From contig MPDC01000003.1 of the NCBI GenBank assembly GCA_001874255.1, positions 1 to 64,000 on the forward strand: a DNA stretch of 64,000 nucleotides, read 5' to 3'. Below the pieces are notes generated by a model. The model was not told where the DNA came from, ran no database searches, and saw nothing but the letters and a program-made list of their open reading frames with translations. Positions 34,685 to 44,739 of the stretch are shown piece by piece. The DNA is from Alphaproteobacteria bacterium MedPE-SWcel. Lineage in GTDB: Bacteria > Pseudomonadota > Alphaproteobacteria > Rhodobacterales > Rhodobacteraceae. The translations under genes were made by a program, and so were the position numbers. Positions within the stretch are counted from its first letter, which is position 1. The number at the start of each line of letters is the position of its first letter.

Positions 34685-35932
34685 ATGTCATCTCAGCATA
34701 TTGTTGTCGTCGGGGCCGGTATCGTCGGCGCCGCCAGCGCCATCTGGCTGCGGCGCGCCGGCATGGAGGTGACGCTTGTCGACAAGGGAGCACCGGGCAG
34801 GGGCGCGTCCTATGGCAATGCCTGCATTCTGGCCCGTTGCGCGATGGTGCCCGTAACCACCCCAGGGCTCGTTGCGAAGGGGCCGAAATACCTGCTCGAC
34901 CCGGATTTTCCCTTGTTCATGCGCTGGTCATATCTGCCCCGGTTGCTGCCCTGGCTGACCCGGTATTTGACACATGCCAACGACACGGAGACCCGGCGCA
35001 TCGCCAAGGGGGTGGCGGCAATCGTCGGTGACAGTGTCGAACAGCACAAAGCCCTGACCGAGGGCATGCCGGCGGCAAAGTGGATCCGGGACAGCGACTA
35101 TAACTTTGTCTACCGCGATCGCGCCGCCTTTGACGCCGATTCCTATACATGGGACCTGCGCCGCGAGGCCGGGTTCGTGCCCGAGATCATCGAGGGCCCC
35201 GCGGTTCAGGAACACGAGCCGATCCTGTCAAAGGAAATGGGTCTGCTGGCGGTCAACAAGGATCACGGCTATATCCTGAACCCGGGCGAATATGTCGCCG
35301 ACCTCGTGGCGCAGCTGCAGGCCATGGGCGGCCGCTTCATCCAGGCCGAGGTAAAGGACTTTGATCTCCTCGGCGGGCAGATCCATGCTGTCGATACGGA
35401 TCAGGGACGCATCGCATGTGACAAGGCGGTGCTGTCTGCCGGGGTCTGGTCCGGGGCGCTGATGAAGAAGTTGGGCCTGGCTGTGCCATTGGAGGCGGAG
35501 CGCGGCTATCACATCGTCTTCCGGAACCCGAGCCAGCTTCCCAAGAGCCCGATGATGCTGAGCGAAGGCAAATTCGTTGCGACCCCGATGGACCAGGGAT
35601 TGCGCTGCGCGGGCATCGTTGAATTCGGCGGCCTCACCGAGGAGAAGTCGCCGAAACCGCTGGAGTTCCTGCGCCGCACCGTTGCCCGGACCTTTCCGAC
35701 GCTCAGCTCCTCGTCGCAGGAGGAATGGCTGGGCTTCCGGCCCGCGCCAACCGACAGTCTGCCGCTGATTGGTGAACTGCGCGGCAGTGGTGTCTACACC
35801 GCCTTTGGGCATCACCACATAGGCTTGACAGGCGGCCCCAAGACAGGCCGACTGGTGGCCGACATGATCGCGGGCGTCTGGCCGAATGCCGATGTCAGCG
35901 CCTATGATCCAATGCGTTTTGCGAAGTCATAA
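34685..35932 (+). CDS. FAD-dependent D-amino acid dehydrogenase-like oxidoreductase (DadA/DAO family)
   Basis: Probably oxidises a D-amino acid or an N-substituted amino acid at its alpha carbon, passing electrons to the respiratory chain. The 415-residue protein begins with the FAD dinucleotide fold VVVGAGIVGAASAIWLRRAG (residues ~6-25). The family block KGAPGRGASYGNACIL follows, then the C-terminal GFRPAPTDSLPLIGEL and FGHHHIGLTGGPKTGRLVADMI. No signal peptide. The TRAP transporter 36 bases downstream probably imports its substrate. Hydroxyproline-type and glycine-betaine-type substrates are alternatives to D-amino acids. Confidence 0.85.
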   Translation: MSSQHIVVVGAGIVGAASAIWLRRAGMEVTLVDKGAPGRGASYGNACILARCAMVPVTTPGLVAKGPKYLLDPDFPLFMRWSYLPRLLPWLTRYLTHANDTETRRIAKGVAAIVGDSVEQHKALTEGMPAAKWIRDSDYNFVYRDRAAFDADSYTWDLRREAGFVPEIIEGPAVQEHEPILSKEMGLLAVNKDHGYILNPGEYVADLVAQLQAMGGRFIQAEVKDFDLLGGQIHAVDTDQGRIACDKAVLSAGVWSGALMKKLGLAVPLEAERGYHIVFRNPSQLPKSPMMLSEGKFVATPMDQGLRCAGIVEFGGLTEEKSPKPLEFLRRTVARTFPTLSSSSQEEWLGFRPAPTDSLPLIGELRGSGVYTAFGHHHIGLTGGPKTGRLVADMIAGVWPNADVSAYDPMRFAKS

Positions 35933-35968
35933 AAACAAAAGCGATAATACCAACACGGGAGATAGACT

Positions 35969-36961
35969 ATGACCCTGATGACCCTGAAAGCCACGGCAAA
36001 GGCCTCTGTCGCGGCGGCCGCACTCGCGTTTGCTGCGGGCAGCGCGCAAGCTGAACAATGGGACATGCCCATGGCCTATGCGGCCTCGAACTTCCACACC
36101 GAGATGGGCGTGGTCTTCGCCGGGAAGGTGCGCGACTATACCGATGGCGCGCTCGAGATCACCGTGCATCCCGGTGGATCCCTGTTCAAAGGCGGTGAAA
36201 TCAAGCGTGCGATCCAGACCGGTCAGGCCCCGATCGGCGAGCGTTTCATGTCCGCTCACGCCAATGAAGTGCCACTGCTGGGCTGGGACAACCTGCCGTT
36301 TCTGGCGACCTCCTATGCTGACAATGCCAAGCTCTGGAGCGTCGCCCGGGACAAGGTGAATGCGCAGCTCGCGGAGCAGAACCTGGTGACCCTCTATACC
36401 TGTCCCTGGCCGGGGCAGGGGTTCTACTTCAACAAGGATGTCAGCTCCTCGGAGGATACCCAAGGGGTCAAGTTCCGCTCCTACAACACCGCCACGGCCA
36501 CCTTCGCCGAACAGCTCGGCATGATCCCGGTCCAGGTCGAGGCGGCCGAGCTGTCGCAGGCATTGGCGACCGGAGTGGCCGAGGCCTTCATCTCCTCCGG
36601 CTCGACAGGCTATGACCGCAAGGTCTGGGAGCACCTGAGCCACTACTACAAGGTCAACGCATGGTTGCCACGCAACTATGTGATGGTGAACAAACAGGTC
36701 TGGGACGGTCTGGATGCCTCCCTGCGGGCCTCTGTGCAGAAGGCGGCCGACGAGACCGGAGCCGCCTGCGCGGCAAAATCCGAAGAGCTGGCGAACTGGT
36801 ACTTCGAACAACTAGAAGCCAATGGCATGACCGTGGTCGACGCAAGTCCCGAGTTCCTTGCCGAATTGCAGAACATCGGCGGCAAGATGACCGAGGATTG
36901 GCTGGCGGCGGCTGGCGATGACGGTCAGGCGATCCTCGACGCCTTTGAACAGGCCAAGTGA
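35969..36961 (+). CDS. TRAP transporter substrate-binding protein (DctP family)
   Basis: Periplasmic receptor of the TRAP system coupled to the DadA-like oxidoreductase. The 330-residue protein has a signal peptide (MTLMTLKATAKASVAAAALA, cleavage near AQA-EQ). The binding-site region reads QGVKFRSYNTATATFAEQLG, with the family Arg, followed by ELSQALATGVAEAFISSGSTG. Ligand is not evident; an amino-acid-like carboxylate fits the neighbouring enzyme. A GC-rich hairpin follows the gene. Confidence 0.9.
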   Translation: MTLMTLKATAKASVAAAALAFAAGSAQAEQWDMPMAYAASNFHTEMGVVFAGKVRDYTDGALEITVHPGGSLFKGGEIKRAIQTGQAPIGERFMSAHANEVPLLGWDNLPFLATSYADNAKLWSVARDKVNAQLAEQNLVTLYTCPWPGQGFYFNKDVSSSEDTQGVKFRSYNTATATFAEQLGMIPVQVEAAELSQALATGVAEAFISSGSTGYDRKVWEHLSHYYKVNAWLPRNYVMVNKQVWDGLDASLRASVQKAADETGAACAAKSEELANWYFEQLEANGMTVVDASPEFLAELQNIGGKMTEDWLAAAGDDGQAILDAFEQAK

Positions 36962-36994
36962 TCCCGCGCGCCGGAGCTGTGCCCGTCCCTGTGA

Positions 36995-37021
36995 CCCCCG
37001 TGCCCTCCATGGGGCCGGGGG
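36995..37021 (+). terminator. Hairpin after the second TRAP binding-protein gene
   Basis: CCCCCG (36995-37000) pairs with CGGGGG (37016-37021), with an inner CCC/GGG pairing across TCCAT. No T-tract follows directly. It occupies the same relative place as the hairpins at 6584, 16913 and 51930. Confidence 0.5.
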
Positions 37022-37080
37022 AGGGGGCAGCTCACAGCTTCGCGCGCCTTTGATCAGAGATCTGAACTGAAGGACACGAT

Positions 37081-37794
37081 ATGCGTGATTGGCAACCTGT
37101 TCTGGGCTTGCCCCTCTGGGTCTGGCTGTTCGTCTTGCCCGCGGCTCTGATGCTGCTCTGCTACCTGCGTCCGCAGGTGATGCGGCGGGTGTTGCAGCCG
37201 GTCTGGGGCGTTCTGGACCGGCTCTACAATGGTGCCGGCGTGGTTGCCGCCTGTTTCATGGTCACCATTTTGCTGCTGATCATGGGGCAGATGGGCGCGC
37301 GCTGGGCGTCGCTGACCTTTCCCGGCTCCACGGAATACGCAGGCTATGCCATGGCGGCGACGTCCTTCTTTGCGCTGGCCTATACATTGACCCACGGCGG
37401 CCACATTAGGGTGTCAATTTTCCTCAACCTCGGTGGCCGCCATCACTATTGGCTGGATGTGACCGCGATGCTGGTTTCGGCAGTCATTGCGACGTATTTC
37501 GCCCGCTATGCGATCAAGACCAATATCCTGTCCGAGCTGCTGAATGACCGCACGCAGGGGCAGGACTTCGTGCCCGAAGCCCTGCTGACGGCGGTCTCCA
37601 TGTTCGGGACCTGGCCCTGGCACTGGAAAGAGCTCTGGGCCACCAGCGGTTCGGGTTGGGTCTATACGCCCGTCTGGCTGCCGCAATTGCCGATGTCGAT
37701 CGGCACCGTCCTGCTGGCCATTGCGCTTTGGGATTATCTGTCGCGCATGCTGATCACCGGAGCACCGCAGATCAGGGGCGAGGTTCTCGAATGA
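37081..37794 (+). CDS. TRAP transporter small permease (DctQ family), extended form
   Basis: Small membrane subunit of the DadA-linked TRAP system. At 237 residues it is longer than the usual ~170. An additional N-terminal helix (LPLWVWLFVLPAALMLLCYL) precedes the normal four-helix core (AGVVAACFMVTILLLIMGQM; AMAATSFFALAYTLTHGGHI; VTAMLVSAVIATYFARYA; SIGTVLLAIALWDYLSRM). The stretch DRTQGQDFVPEALLTAVSMF lies in the long loop before the last helix. The start at 37081 follows GAAGGAC. Its stop overlaps dctM (ATGA). Confidence 0.83.
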   Translation: MRDWQPVLGLPLWVWLFVLPAALMLLCYLRPQVMRRVLQPVWGVLDRLYNGAGVVAACFMVTILLLIMGQMGARWASLTFPGSTEYAGYAMAATSFFALAYTLTHGGHIRVSIFLNLGGRHHYWLDVTAMLVSAVIATYFARYAIKTNILSELLNDRTQGQDFVPEALLTAVSMFGTWPWHWKELWATSGSGWVYTPVWLPQLPMSIGTVLLAIALWDYLSRMLITGAPQIRGEVLE

Positions 37795-39095
37795 TTGAAA
37801 TCTACACCACGGTCATCTTTCTCTTTGTCCTGTTTGCGCTGCTTGGCGGATCCGTCTGGATCGGTCTCGCGCTGATGGGCGTGGCATGGGTCGGAATGGA
37901 GCTGTTCACCGTCCGCCCGGCAGGTGACGCGATGATCACCACCATCTGGACAGGGGCCTCCAGCTGGACGCTGACGGCGTTGCCGCTGTTCATCTGGATG
38001 GGCGAAATCCTCTATCGAACCCGATTATCCGAAGACATGTTCCGGGGCCTCGCACCCTGGATGCGGTTTCTGCCGGGCGGGCTTTTGCACACGAATATCG
38101 CCGGATGCACGATCTTCGCGGCGGTCTCGGGCTCCTCGGCGGCAACTTTGAACATGGTTGGCAAAATGTCGATCCCCGAGCTGCGGGCGAGGGGCTACCC
38201 TGAGTATATGATTATCGGAACCCTTGCCGGGGCTGCGACGCTCGGCCTGATGATCCCGCCCTCGCTGACGCTGATCGTGTACGGGGTGACCATCAACGAA
38301 AGCATAACCAAGCTCTTCATGGCCGGCGTCTTTCCCGGCCTGGTGCTGGCGGGTCTGTTCATGCTCTATATCATGGCCTGGCATTTCTTTGGCACCGGCG
38401 CTCGCCCGGAGGAAGAACCCAGGCTGAGTTTCCGCGACATGATCGCAGAGAGCCGTTTTCTGCTGCCGATTTTCGGTCTTGTCTTTGTGGTGATCGGGTC
38501 GATGTACATGGGGTTCGCGACCGCGACCGAGGCGGCCGCCGTCGGGGTACTGGGCGCGCTGGGGCTGTCCTTGATGCAGGGGAGCCTCGGCTGGACCACC
38601 TTTGTCGACAGCCTGATGGGGGCGACGCGGACCTCGGCAATGATTGCCTTCATCCTGATGGGGGCGGCGTTTCTATCGCTGTCCATGGGCTTTACCGGTC
38701 TGCCGCGGGCGCTGGCGGGGGCGATCGACAGTTTCAACCTCTCACCGATAGCATTGATTGCAGTTTTGACTTTGTTTTATCTGATTCTCGGAATGTTCAT
38801 GGATGGTTTGTCCTCGGTGGTTCTGACGATGGCGATCGTAGAGCCGATGATCCGGCAGGCCGGGATTGACGTGATCTGGTTCGGAATCTTTCTCGTGGTC
38901 GTGATCGAGACGGCGCAGGTGACACCGCCGATCGGGTTCAACCTCTTTGTGCTTCAGGGCATGACGCGCCACGAGATCTCATACATTGCCAAGACCGCTA
39001 TTCCTATGGTGGGCCTGATGCTGCTGATGGTGGGGATCCTGATCGTCTGGCCGGAACTCGCGACCTGGCTGCCGGACAACATTCGCCGACAATAA
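37791..39095 (+). CDS. TRAP transporter large permease (DctM family)
   Basis: Transport subunit paired with the extended DctQ. From the ATG at 37791 it has 434 residues. Characteristic parts are LTALPLFIWMGEILYRTRLSEDM, CTIFAAVSGSSAATLNMVG, LMIPPSLTLIVYGVT, ATEAAAVGVLGALGL, and GMFMDGLSSVVLTMAIVEP, with VIETAQVTPPIGFNLFVLQGM near the end. About twelve membrane segments are apparent. It ends the DadA-TRAP operon; no strong terminator hairpin with a T-tract is evident after it. Confidence 0.92.
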   Translation: MIEIYTTVIFLFVLFALLGGSVWIGLALMGVAWVGMELFTVRPAGDAMITTIWTGASSWTLTALPLFIWMGEILYRTRLSEDMFRGLAPWMRFLPGGLLHTNIAGCTIFAAVSGSSAATLNMVGKMSIPELRARGYPEYMIIGTLAGAATLGLMIPPSLTLIVYGVTINESITKLFMAGVFPGLVLAGLFMLYIMAWHFFGTGARPEEEPRLSFRDMIAESRFLLPIFGLVFVVIGSMYMGFATATEAAAVGVLGALGLSLMQGSLGWTTFVDSLMGATRTSAMIAFILMGAAFLSLSMGFTGLPRALAGAIDSFNLSPIALIAVLTLFYLILGMFMDGLSSVVLTMAIVEPMIRQAGIDVIWFGIFLVVVIETAQVTPPIGFNLFVLQGMTRHEISYIAKTAIPMVGLMLLMVGILIVWPELATWLPDNIRRQ

Positions 39096-39536
39096 AGACC
39101 GCCTTCCGCGGCTGTTGCGCAGCACTCCGGTTCAGGCCCGATGCCTTTGGCCCTCCCTGATCAATGGATCATGGGATCACTCGAATTTGAATAAAACAAT
39201 AGTCAATAAGTGCTCTCAGAATTGGGCGCGCAGCCTCTCTCCGGCTGCGAATCCGCCGAAATACCGGGGCGGGGCACAAGGCGTTTCACTGAATATTAAG
39301 CGACAGCGCCCCAAGGTGGTCCCAAATTGAACCAGGAGACGTCTTTTGACCTTCGAATTTTGTCGGGTAGATCCAGTGCGCCGCCAGCCACGGCCAGCTT
39401 TTCATGGTCGCACCTGTCCTGATCAAAGTGGTCAGATGAGGCGCGCATTCAGTTCCGAACTCCCGATCCCCCCTTCACATGACTGCGCGATGCACTCCTC
39501 GCCCCTCGTGGTCTCCCTACCTACGCACAGGGTGAA
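39096..39536. other. Intergenic region upstream of the chemoreceptor
   Basis: No supported gene. An AT-rich segment at about 39180-39215 could hold a promoter for the chemoreceptor. CGCAGCC and GGCTGCG form a perfect 7-base hairpin with a 7-base loop (39229-39249), a possible terminator or regulatory structure. Short frames at 39115-39330 and 39346-39540 have no recognisable content. Confidence 0.45.
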
Positions 39537-42326
39537 ATGATGTCCGATACCGTTGAAACAAAAACCCCCCCTCGCCGTCGCCGTGGCATCTTTCGCAGTA
39601 TCCGAGCGAAGATGGTGCTTATTCTGTTGATCATGGCCGGGTCGGTTGGCGTGTTTGGCTATGTGATGAACAGTGTCCTTGTGGGCATCGAGAAGAACAT
39701 GGCGGTGCTCACCGAGGCGCGATTGCCGGCGCTGACGATCGCCGGCGACATCACCGAGACGGCCGGACACACGAAGGACAACATGATTTCGCTGATGGTG
39801 TCGACAAAGGTTGCCGACATTGATGCAGCCAAGGGCGAGATGGCAGAGACCATTGCCAAGCTCGATACGCAGATTGCGGGTCTGGGCGATGATGTGCGTG
39901 CCGATTTCGAAGCCAAAGCGAAGGCCGCAGCAACCGCGTTGGATATCCTTGCCGAAGCGCGTCGGACGGTTCTGGAAAGCGACCATCGGATCGAGGAACG
40001 GGTGGGTGAGCTGCATGACATCAGTGGCGAACTGCGCGATATCATGTCGGAGTTGTCCCAGACCGCCTCGGTCGAGCTGAACAAGGGCGCGGTGACCACC
40101 TACAACGCAATCGACTCGTCGCTCAAGAACCTTGTTGAGATCGACTTCCAGTTGCTGCAGCTTCTCTTGGAGGCACGGGCAGAGCTGAACCTCCTCGCGG
40201 GGACTGCGGTCGCGTTCGGGGGGACCAAGGACAAGGAAACCCTGGCACGCTTGACCGAGCTGGCCGAAAGCTCGGACACGAGGCTGCTTGAGATTGCCGA
40301 CGAACTGAAGGAACGGGCCCCGGACATCATCGACGTGCAGGTCCTGCATACCGCGTCCTTCACATTGCAGTCCGTCATCGCGCAAAGCCTCTTTCCGTCT
40401 GAAACCCTGCGCCGTGCTGCCATGACGGCCCGGGCCGATACCGACGCGATCTTGGCCGCGGCAGTCACGACCCGTGTGGTCGCACTGGAAGAGGCCGCAA
40501 AGAAAGCCAGCAGCGAAAATGGTGAAGCGCTGCGCCAATTGATGTCAAATCAGGTTGGCTTCCTGAACACACTGATGGAAATCAGCACTTGGGTCAGCAG
40601 CTTCCAGGTCGCGGCGCTCGATGTGTTGACGGCCGGGGATGAAGCCGCGGTCAAGAATGCGGCCTTCGACATGGAGGGCGCGAGCATGAACCTGTCCTTC
40701 TATGAGGATTTCGGGGATGCCCGTGTTGGAGAGCTGTTGACAAAACTCACGGCTCTCAATGATCCGGATCAGGGTCTGGCGGCGCAGAAGATCGTGGCGC
40801 TGAATGCGCAGATGGCCGCAGATGAAGCGACACATGCGACTGAAGCTGCCGTGGTCCAGATTGCCTCGGAAACCGGCGCACTTGCAGCCACCACCCGAGA
40901 CGCGATCGCGACCATGGCGCGTGATATCTCGGAAGAGGTCCTGGCTGCCGAAATGAACATGTACGGAGCGCTTGTTCTGGCCGCCGTTGTGTTCATGATG
41001 GCCTTCCTTTCGATCCAGATGATGATGCTGCGTCCCTTGAACCGGATCAGCGCCAGCACGGAAAGGCTTGCGGACGGGGATCGAAGCCCGATCACCGGGT
41101 TCGAACGGGCCAGTACCGAAATTTTCGGCATCGCAAGGTCGCTGTCGATCTTCCGCGATGGGATCGTCGAAAAGGAAGAGATGGAGCGTTTGGCAGAAGA
41201 AGAACGCAACCAACGTATGGCGGCGCAGGATACTGCAGTTGCAGCGCTTGGCGCCGGTTTGTCGCGCCTGTCAGACGGGGACCTGACTGCCCGTATCGAA
41301 GAGGCGCTTGCCGAGGGCTACGAGCAGCTTCGGGCAGATTTCAACCGTACATTGGACACGCTCAACGACACGGTGGGCAAGGTGGTTGACTCGTCCAGCT
41401 CGATCCGCAGCGGGGCCTCTGAAATCAGTCAGGCCACGCAGGATCTGTCGCATCGTACCGAGAGCCAGGCCGCCACTCTGGAAGAAACCGCAGCCGCGCT
41501 TGATCAAATGACGGCCAGCGTCAAGTCAGCCGCGGAGGGTGCACGTGATGTGGAGCGGACCACCAACGAAGCGCGCAGCGAGGCCGAGGCCAGCGGCGAG
41601 ATCGTTCAGAACGCCGTGTCAGCCATGACGGAAATTGAGCAAAGCTCCAGCAAGATTTCCCAGATCATCAGCGTGATTGACGACATCGCCTTCCAGACCA
41701 ATCTCCTCGCCCTCAACGCGGGCGTCGAGGCGGCGCGTGCAGGGGAAGCGGGGCGCGGTTTCGCTGTCGTCGCATCCGAAGTGCGTGGCCTTGCGCAACG
41801 GTCGTCGGACGCCGCGCATGAGATCAAGACCTTGATCGGCGACAGTTCCAAACAAGTGGAACGTGGCGTGGACCTGGTCGGAAAAGCGGGCGAAGCTTTG
41901 CAATCCATTTTGCAGCGCGTCGGCCAGATCTCGGAGTTGATTTCCAATATTGCGACCGGATCTCAGGAACAATCGACCGGCCTGTATGAGATCAACACCG
42001 GTATGAGCCAGCTTGATCAAGTCACACAGCAGAATGCTGCCATGGTCGAGGAAGCAACTGCGGCTGGGCAACTGCTGAACTCGGATGCGCAGAATCTGGG
42101 TGAACTGGTTGCGCGCTTCCAGACCGCCAAATCCAGTGGTGCACGGGTCGCGAACGTTTCGGAGCCTGCGGAACCGGCCCCTGCTCCGACCAGCTGGGGC
42201 GAGGATGAAAATGTCGACTGGGACGTCGATTCGGCTGTTCCGGTCGAGGCGGTTGCCTCTGCCCCTGAAACGGACTGGTCAGATTTCAACTGGGACGAAG
42301 ACGAGCAGGCCACAGGGACGTCCTGA
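39537..42326 (+). CDS. Methyl-accepting chemotaxis protein with a large helical sensor domain
   Basis: Transmembrane receptor that feeds CheA/CheW. The 929-residue protein has a cytoplasmic RRRRG start, a first helix ([19 protein letters not shown]), an unusually large ~430-residue all-helical sensor region, and a second helix ([19 protein letters not shown], about residue 475). A HAMP and a second HAMP-like segment ([15 protein letters not shown]) follow. The signalling hairpin tip reads [20 protein letters not shown] then [19 protein letters not shown]. The C-terminus ends in an acidic, tryptophan-containing tail ([18 protein letters not shown]), not a canonical NWETF methylation pentapeptide. 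Either of two adjacent ATGs (39537, 39540) could be used. Ligand unknown. Confidence 0.92.
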   Translation: MMSDTVETKTPPRRRRGIFRSIRAKMVLILLIMAGSVGVFGYVMNSVLVGIEKNMAVLTEARLPALTIAGDITETAGHTKDNMISLMVSTKVADIDAAKGEMAETIAKLDTQIAGLGDDVRADFEAKAKAAATALDILAEARRTVLESDHRIEERVGELHDISGELRDIMSELSQTASVELNKGAVTTYNAIDSSLKNLVEIDFQLLQLLLEARAELNLLAGTAVAFGGTKDKETLARLTELAESSDTRLLEIADELKERAPDIIDVQVLHTASFTLQSVIAQSLFPSETLRRAAMTARADTDAILAAAVTTRVVALEEAAKKASSENGEALRQLMSNQVGFLNTLMEISTWVSSFQVAALDVLTAGDEAAVKNAAFDMEGASMNLSFYEDFGDARVGELLTKLTALNDPDQGLAAQKIVALNAQMAADEATHATEAAVVQIASETGALAATTRDAIATMARDISEEVLAAEMNMYGALVLAAVVFMMAFLSIQMMMLRPLNRISASTERLADGDRSPITGFERASTEIFGIARSLSIFRDGIVEKEEMERLAEEERNQRMAAQDTAVAALGAGLSRLSDGDLTARIEEALAEGYEQLRADFNRTLDTLNDTVGKVVDSSSSIRSGASEISQATQDLSHRTESQAATLEETAAALDQMTASVKSAAEGARDVERTTNEARSEAEASGEIVQNAVSAMTEIEQSSSKISQIISVIDDIAFQTNLLALNAGVEAARAGEAGRGFAVVASEVRGLAQRSSDAAHEIKTLIGDSSKQVERGVDLVGKAGEALQSILQRVGQISELISNIATGSQEQSTGLYEINTGMSQLDQVTQQNAAMVEEATAAGQLLNSDAQNLGELVARFQTAKSSGARVANVSEPAEPAPAPTSWGEDENVDWDVDSAVPVEAVASAPETDWSDFNWDEDEQATGTS

Positions 42327-42360
42327 CGCCAAGGCACCAAATCAGAAGACAGTTTTGGGT

Positions 42361-42392
42361 ACCCCCGGTGGTCTGATGACCTTGCCGGGGGT
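42361..42392 (+). terminator. Terminator hairpin after the chemoreceptor
   Basis: ACCCCCGG (42361-42368) pairs perfectly with CCGGGGGT (42385-42392) across a 16-base loop; GCTGTCGTTCT follows. It separates the chemoreceptor from the beta-oxidation operon. Confidence 0.65.
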
Positions 42393-42537
42393 GCTGTCGT
42401 TCTGCGCAATGCTGCGGAGGGATAGACCCTGGTCAATTCCGCAATGAGAGATTAAATTCTACATATTGAAATTATTGGCGCTCCGCCGTAGGAATATATC
42501 AGAATCAATGCCACGCTGTGGAAAGAGGAGCCGCCCC

Positions 42538-44718
42538 GTGTCAGATGTCGTGCCGAACGCCGAGCCGAACGCCGAGCCGAACCCAGAGCCGAACCCAGAG
42601 CCGAACCCCGTATCCACGGAGATCCTCGATGGCATTGCGCTTGTTGCAATCGCCAATCCGCCGGTCAACGCATTGAGCCACGCCGTGCGGGCGGGAATTG
42701 ACGCGGCCTTCGCAGATATTGACAGCGACGACAGCATTCGCGCCGTGGTGATTTATGGCTGCGACCGGACGTTCATCGCCGGAGCTGACATCCGCGAATT
42801 CGGAAAACCGCCGCAAGCTCCCGTGTTGCCGGATGTGATCAACCGGATTGAAGCCTGCGAGAAACCCGTCGTCGCGGCCCTGCATGGCACCGCGCTGGGG
42901 GGCGGGCTCGAGGTGGCGATGGGCGCGCATTATCGCATCGCCCTGCCAACGGCCCGTTTTGGATTGCCCGAGGTGACTTTGGGTATCTTGCCCGGGGCCG
43001 GCGGCACACAGCGCTTGCCGAGATTGACAGGCGTCGGCGTGGCTCTCGATCTGATCACGTCCGGCCGTCAAGTCGATGCGGAGGAGGGGCTGCGGATTGG
43101 TCTCATCGATCGTATCGCGTCGCAAGCGGGCCCTGATGACACCGCAGATCTCGGCGCCGCCGCGCGCGCAGCCGGTCTGGCCTTCGCGCGCGAGTTGATC
43201 GACACCAAGGCGGCCGTGCGCCGCACCCGCGATATTGCGCCGGCCGACGTGGCATCTGATGTTTTTGCCGAGTATCGGGCAAAGATGGCCAGGAAATCGC
43301 GCGGCCAGCTTGCGCCGCAGAACTGTATCAGCGCCGTCGAGGGCGCCGTCAATCTGCCGTTTGCCGAAGGGCTGGCCAATGAACGCATCCTGTTTCAGGA
43401 GCTCATGAACAGCGACCAGCGCGCTGCTCTGATCCATGCATTCTTTGCCGAACGCCAAGTGGCCAAAGTCCCGGAAATCAAAGCCGCATCCGCGCGCGCT
43501 CTGACCCGCATAGGAGTCATCGGCGGCGGCACCATGGGGGCGGGGATCGCGGTGTCGGCGCTCCTGTCGGGTTTGGATGTGACCTTGATCGAGCGCGATG
43601 CCGAGGCGGTGTCGCGTGCCGAGGCAAGCGTCGCGGGCATCTTGCAGGGATCGGTCAAGCGCGGAAAGTTGAGCCAGGACAGATATGAGGCCATCCTGTC
43701 CGGTGCATTCCGCGCCAGCAGCGACTACGCCGCCCTGTCAGATGCGGACATTGTGATCGAAGCCGTGTTCGAGAGCATGGATGTCAAGAAGGACGTGTTC
43801 ACCCGGCTTGATGCGATCTGCAAACCCGGCGCGGTGCTGGCGACCAATACGTCATACCTCGATGTCAACCAGATCGCGGCAATGACCTCGCGGCCCGAGG
43901 ATGTGATCGGACTGCACTTTTTCTCGCCCGCGCATGTGATGCGGTTGCTGGAAGTGGTGGTCGCCGACAAGACCACAGCAGAGGTGACGGCAACCGGCTT
44001 TGCGCTGGCCAAGCGGTTGAAAAAGATCGCCGTTCGCGCCGGTGTCTGTGACGGGTTCATCGGCAACCGTATCCTCAGCCACTACCGCAAGGCTGTGGAT
44101 GGCGCGGTGCTGGCCGGGGCCAGCCCATTCGCCGTGGATCGCGCCTTGGTCGATTTTGGCCTGGCGATGGGCCCCTTTGCCGTCAGCGATCTGGCGGGCC
44201 TCGATATCGGCTGGGCCACGCGCAAACGGCTGGCGCCGACGCGGGACCCGCGCGAAACCTACGCAAAATTTGCCGACCGTCTGTGCGAGGCGGGCCACTT
44301 TGGCCGCAAAACCGGCACCGGTTTCTATATCCATGACGCGGAGGGCCCACGGCCGAATGAAGAGGTCCTGGATCACGTGGCCCGTGACCGCATCGAAAAG
44401 GGCATTTCCCCACGCGAGATTTCCGATCAGGAGATCGTCGACCGATACATGGCGGCCATGGTGAACGAAGCCGCCCGCGTGGTGGAAGAGGGCATTGCCC
44501 TGCGGCCGCTTGATGTGGATGTGACGCTTTTGAACGGCTACGGGTATCCACGCTGGCGCGGTGGCCCGATGCACTATGCCGATACCGTCGGGCTGGCCAG
44601 AATTCTCGCCGATATTGAGCGCTTTGCCAGCGAGGATGCTTTCCTCTGGCAGCCCGCGCCGCTTCTCAAACGTCTGGTTGCCGAGGGCAAAACCTTTGCC
44701 GACCTGAACGCTGCCTGA
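42538..44718 (+). CDS. Bifunctional enoyl-CoA hydratase / 3-hydroxyacyl-CoA dehydrogenase (FadB/FadJ/PimF type)
   Basis: Hydrates an enoyl-CoA and oxidises the resulting 3-hydroxyacyl-CoA with NAD. The GTG at 42538, eight bases after GAAAGAGGAG, gives 726 residues; the frame is open from 42466. The hydratase domain (about 25-215) keeps both glutamates, in GGGLEVAMGAHYR and LPEVTLGILPGAGGTQRLP, and the oxyanion-hole FIAGADIREF. The dehydrogenase has IGVIGGGTMGAGIAVSA, the catalytic His in GLHFFSPAHVMRLLEVV, and a C-terminal domain ending in the NGYGYPRWRGGPM region. A PNAE/PNPE repeat lies before the hydratase. It leads an operon with thiolase, acyl-CoA dehydrogenases, hydratase and ligase, as PimF does in the pim operon. 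Confidence 0.9.
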   Translation: MSDVVPNAEPNAEPNPEPNPEPNPVSTEILDGIALVAIANPPVNALSHAVRAGIDAAFADIDSDDSIRAVVIYGCDRTFIAGADIREFGKPPQAPVLPDVINRIEACEKPVVAALHGTALGGGLEVAMGAHYRIALPTARFGLPEVTLGILPGAGGTQRLPRLTGVGVALDLITSGRQVDAEEGLRIGLIDRIASQAGPDDTADLGAAARAAGLAFARELIDTKAAVRRTRDIAPADVASDVFAEYRAKMARKSRGQLAPQNCISAVEGAVNLPFAEGLANERILFQELMNSDQRAALIHAFFAERQVAKVPEIKAASARALTRIGVIGGGTMGAGIAVSALLSGLDVTLIERDAEAVSRAEASVAGILQGSVKRGKLSQDRYEAILSGAFRASSDYAALSDADIVIEAVFESMDVKKDVFTRLDAICKPGAVLATNTSYLDVNQIAAMTSRPEDVIGLHFFSPAHVMRLLEVVVADKTTAEVTATGFALAKRLKKIAVRAGVCDGFIGNRILSHYRKAVDGAVLAGASPFAVDRALVDFGLAMGPFAVSDLAGLDIGWATRKRLAPTRDPRETYAKFADRLCEAGHFGRKTGTGFYIHDAEGPRPNEEVLDHVARDRIEKGISPREISDQEIVDRYMAAMVNEAARVVEEGIALRPLDVDVTLLNGYGYPRWRGGPMHYADTVGLARILADIERFASEDAFLWQPAPLLKRLVAEGKTFADLNAA
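42553..42609 (+). repeat. 12-base tandem repeat at the 5' end of the FadB-like gene
   Basis: Two copies of CCGAACGCCGAG are followed by two of CCGAACCCAGAG and a partial fifth unit. They encode PNAE-PNAE-PNPE-PNPE-PNP immediately before the enoyl-CoA hydratase domain. The in-frame unit length means that slippage would change linker length without breaking the gene. Confidence 0.9.
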
Positions 44719-44739
44719 TCGTACCGAAGGATCTCTGAT

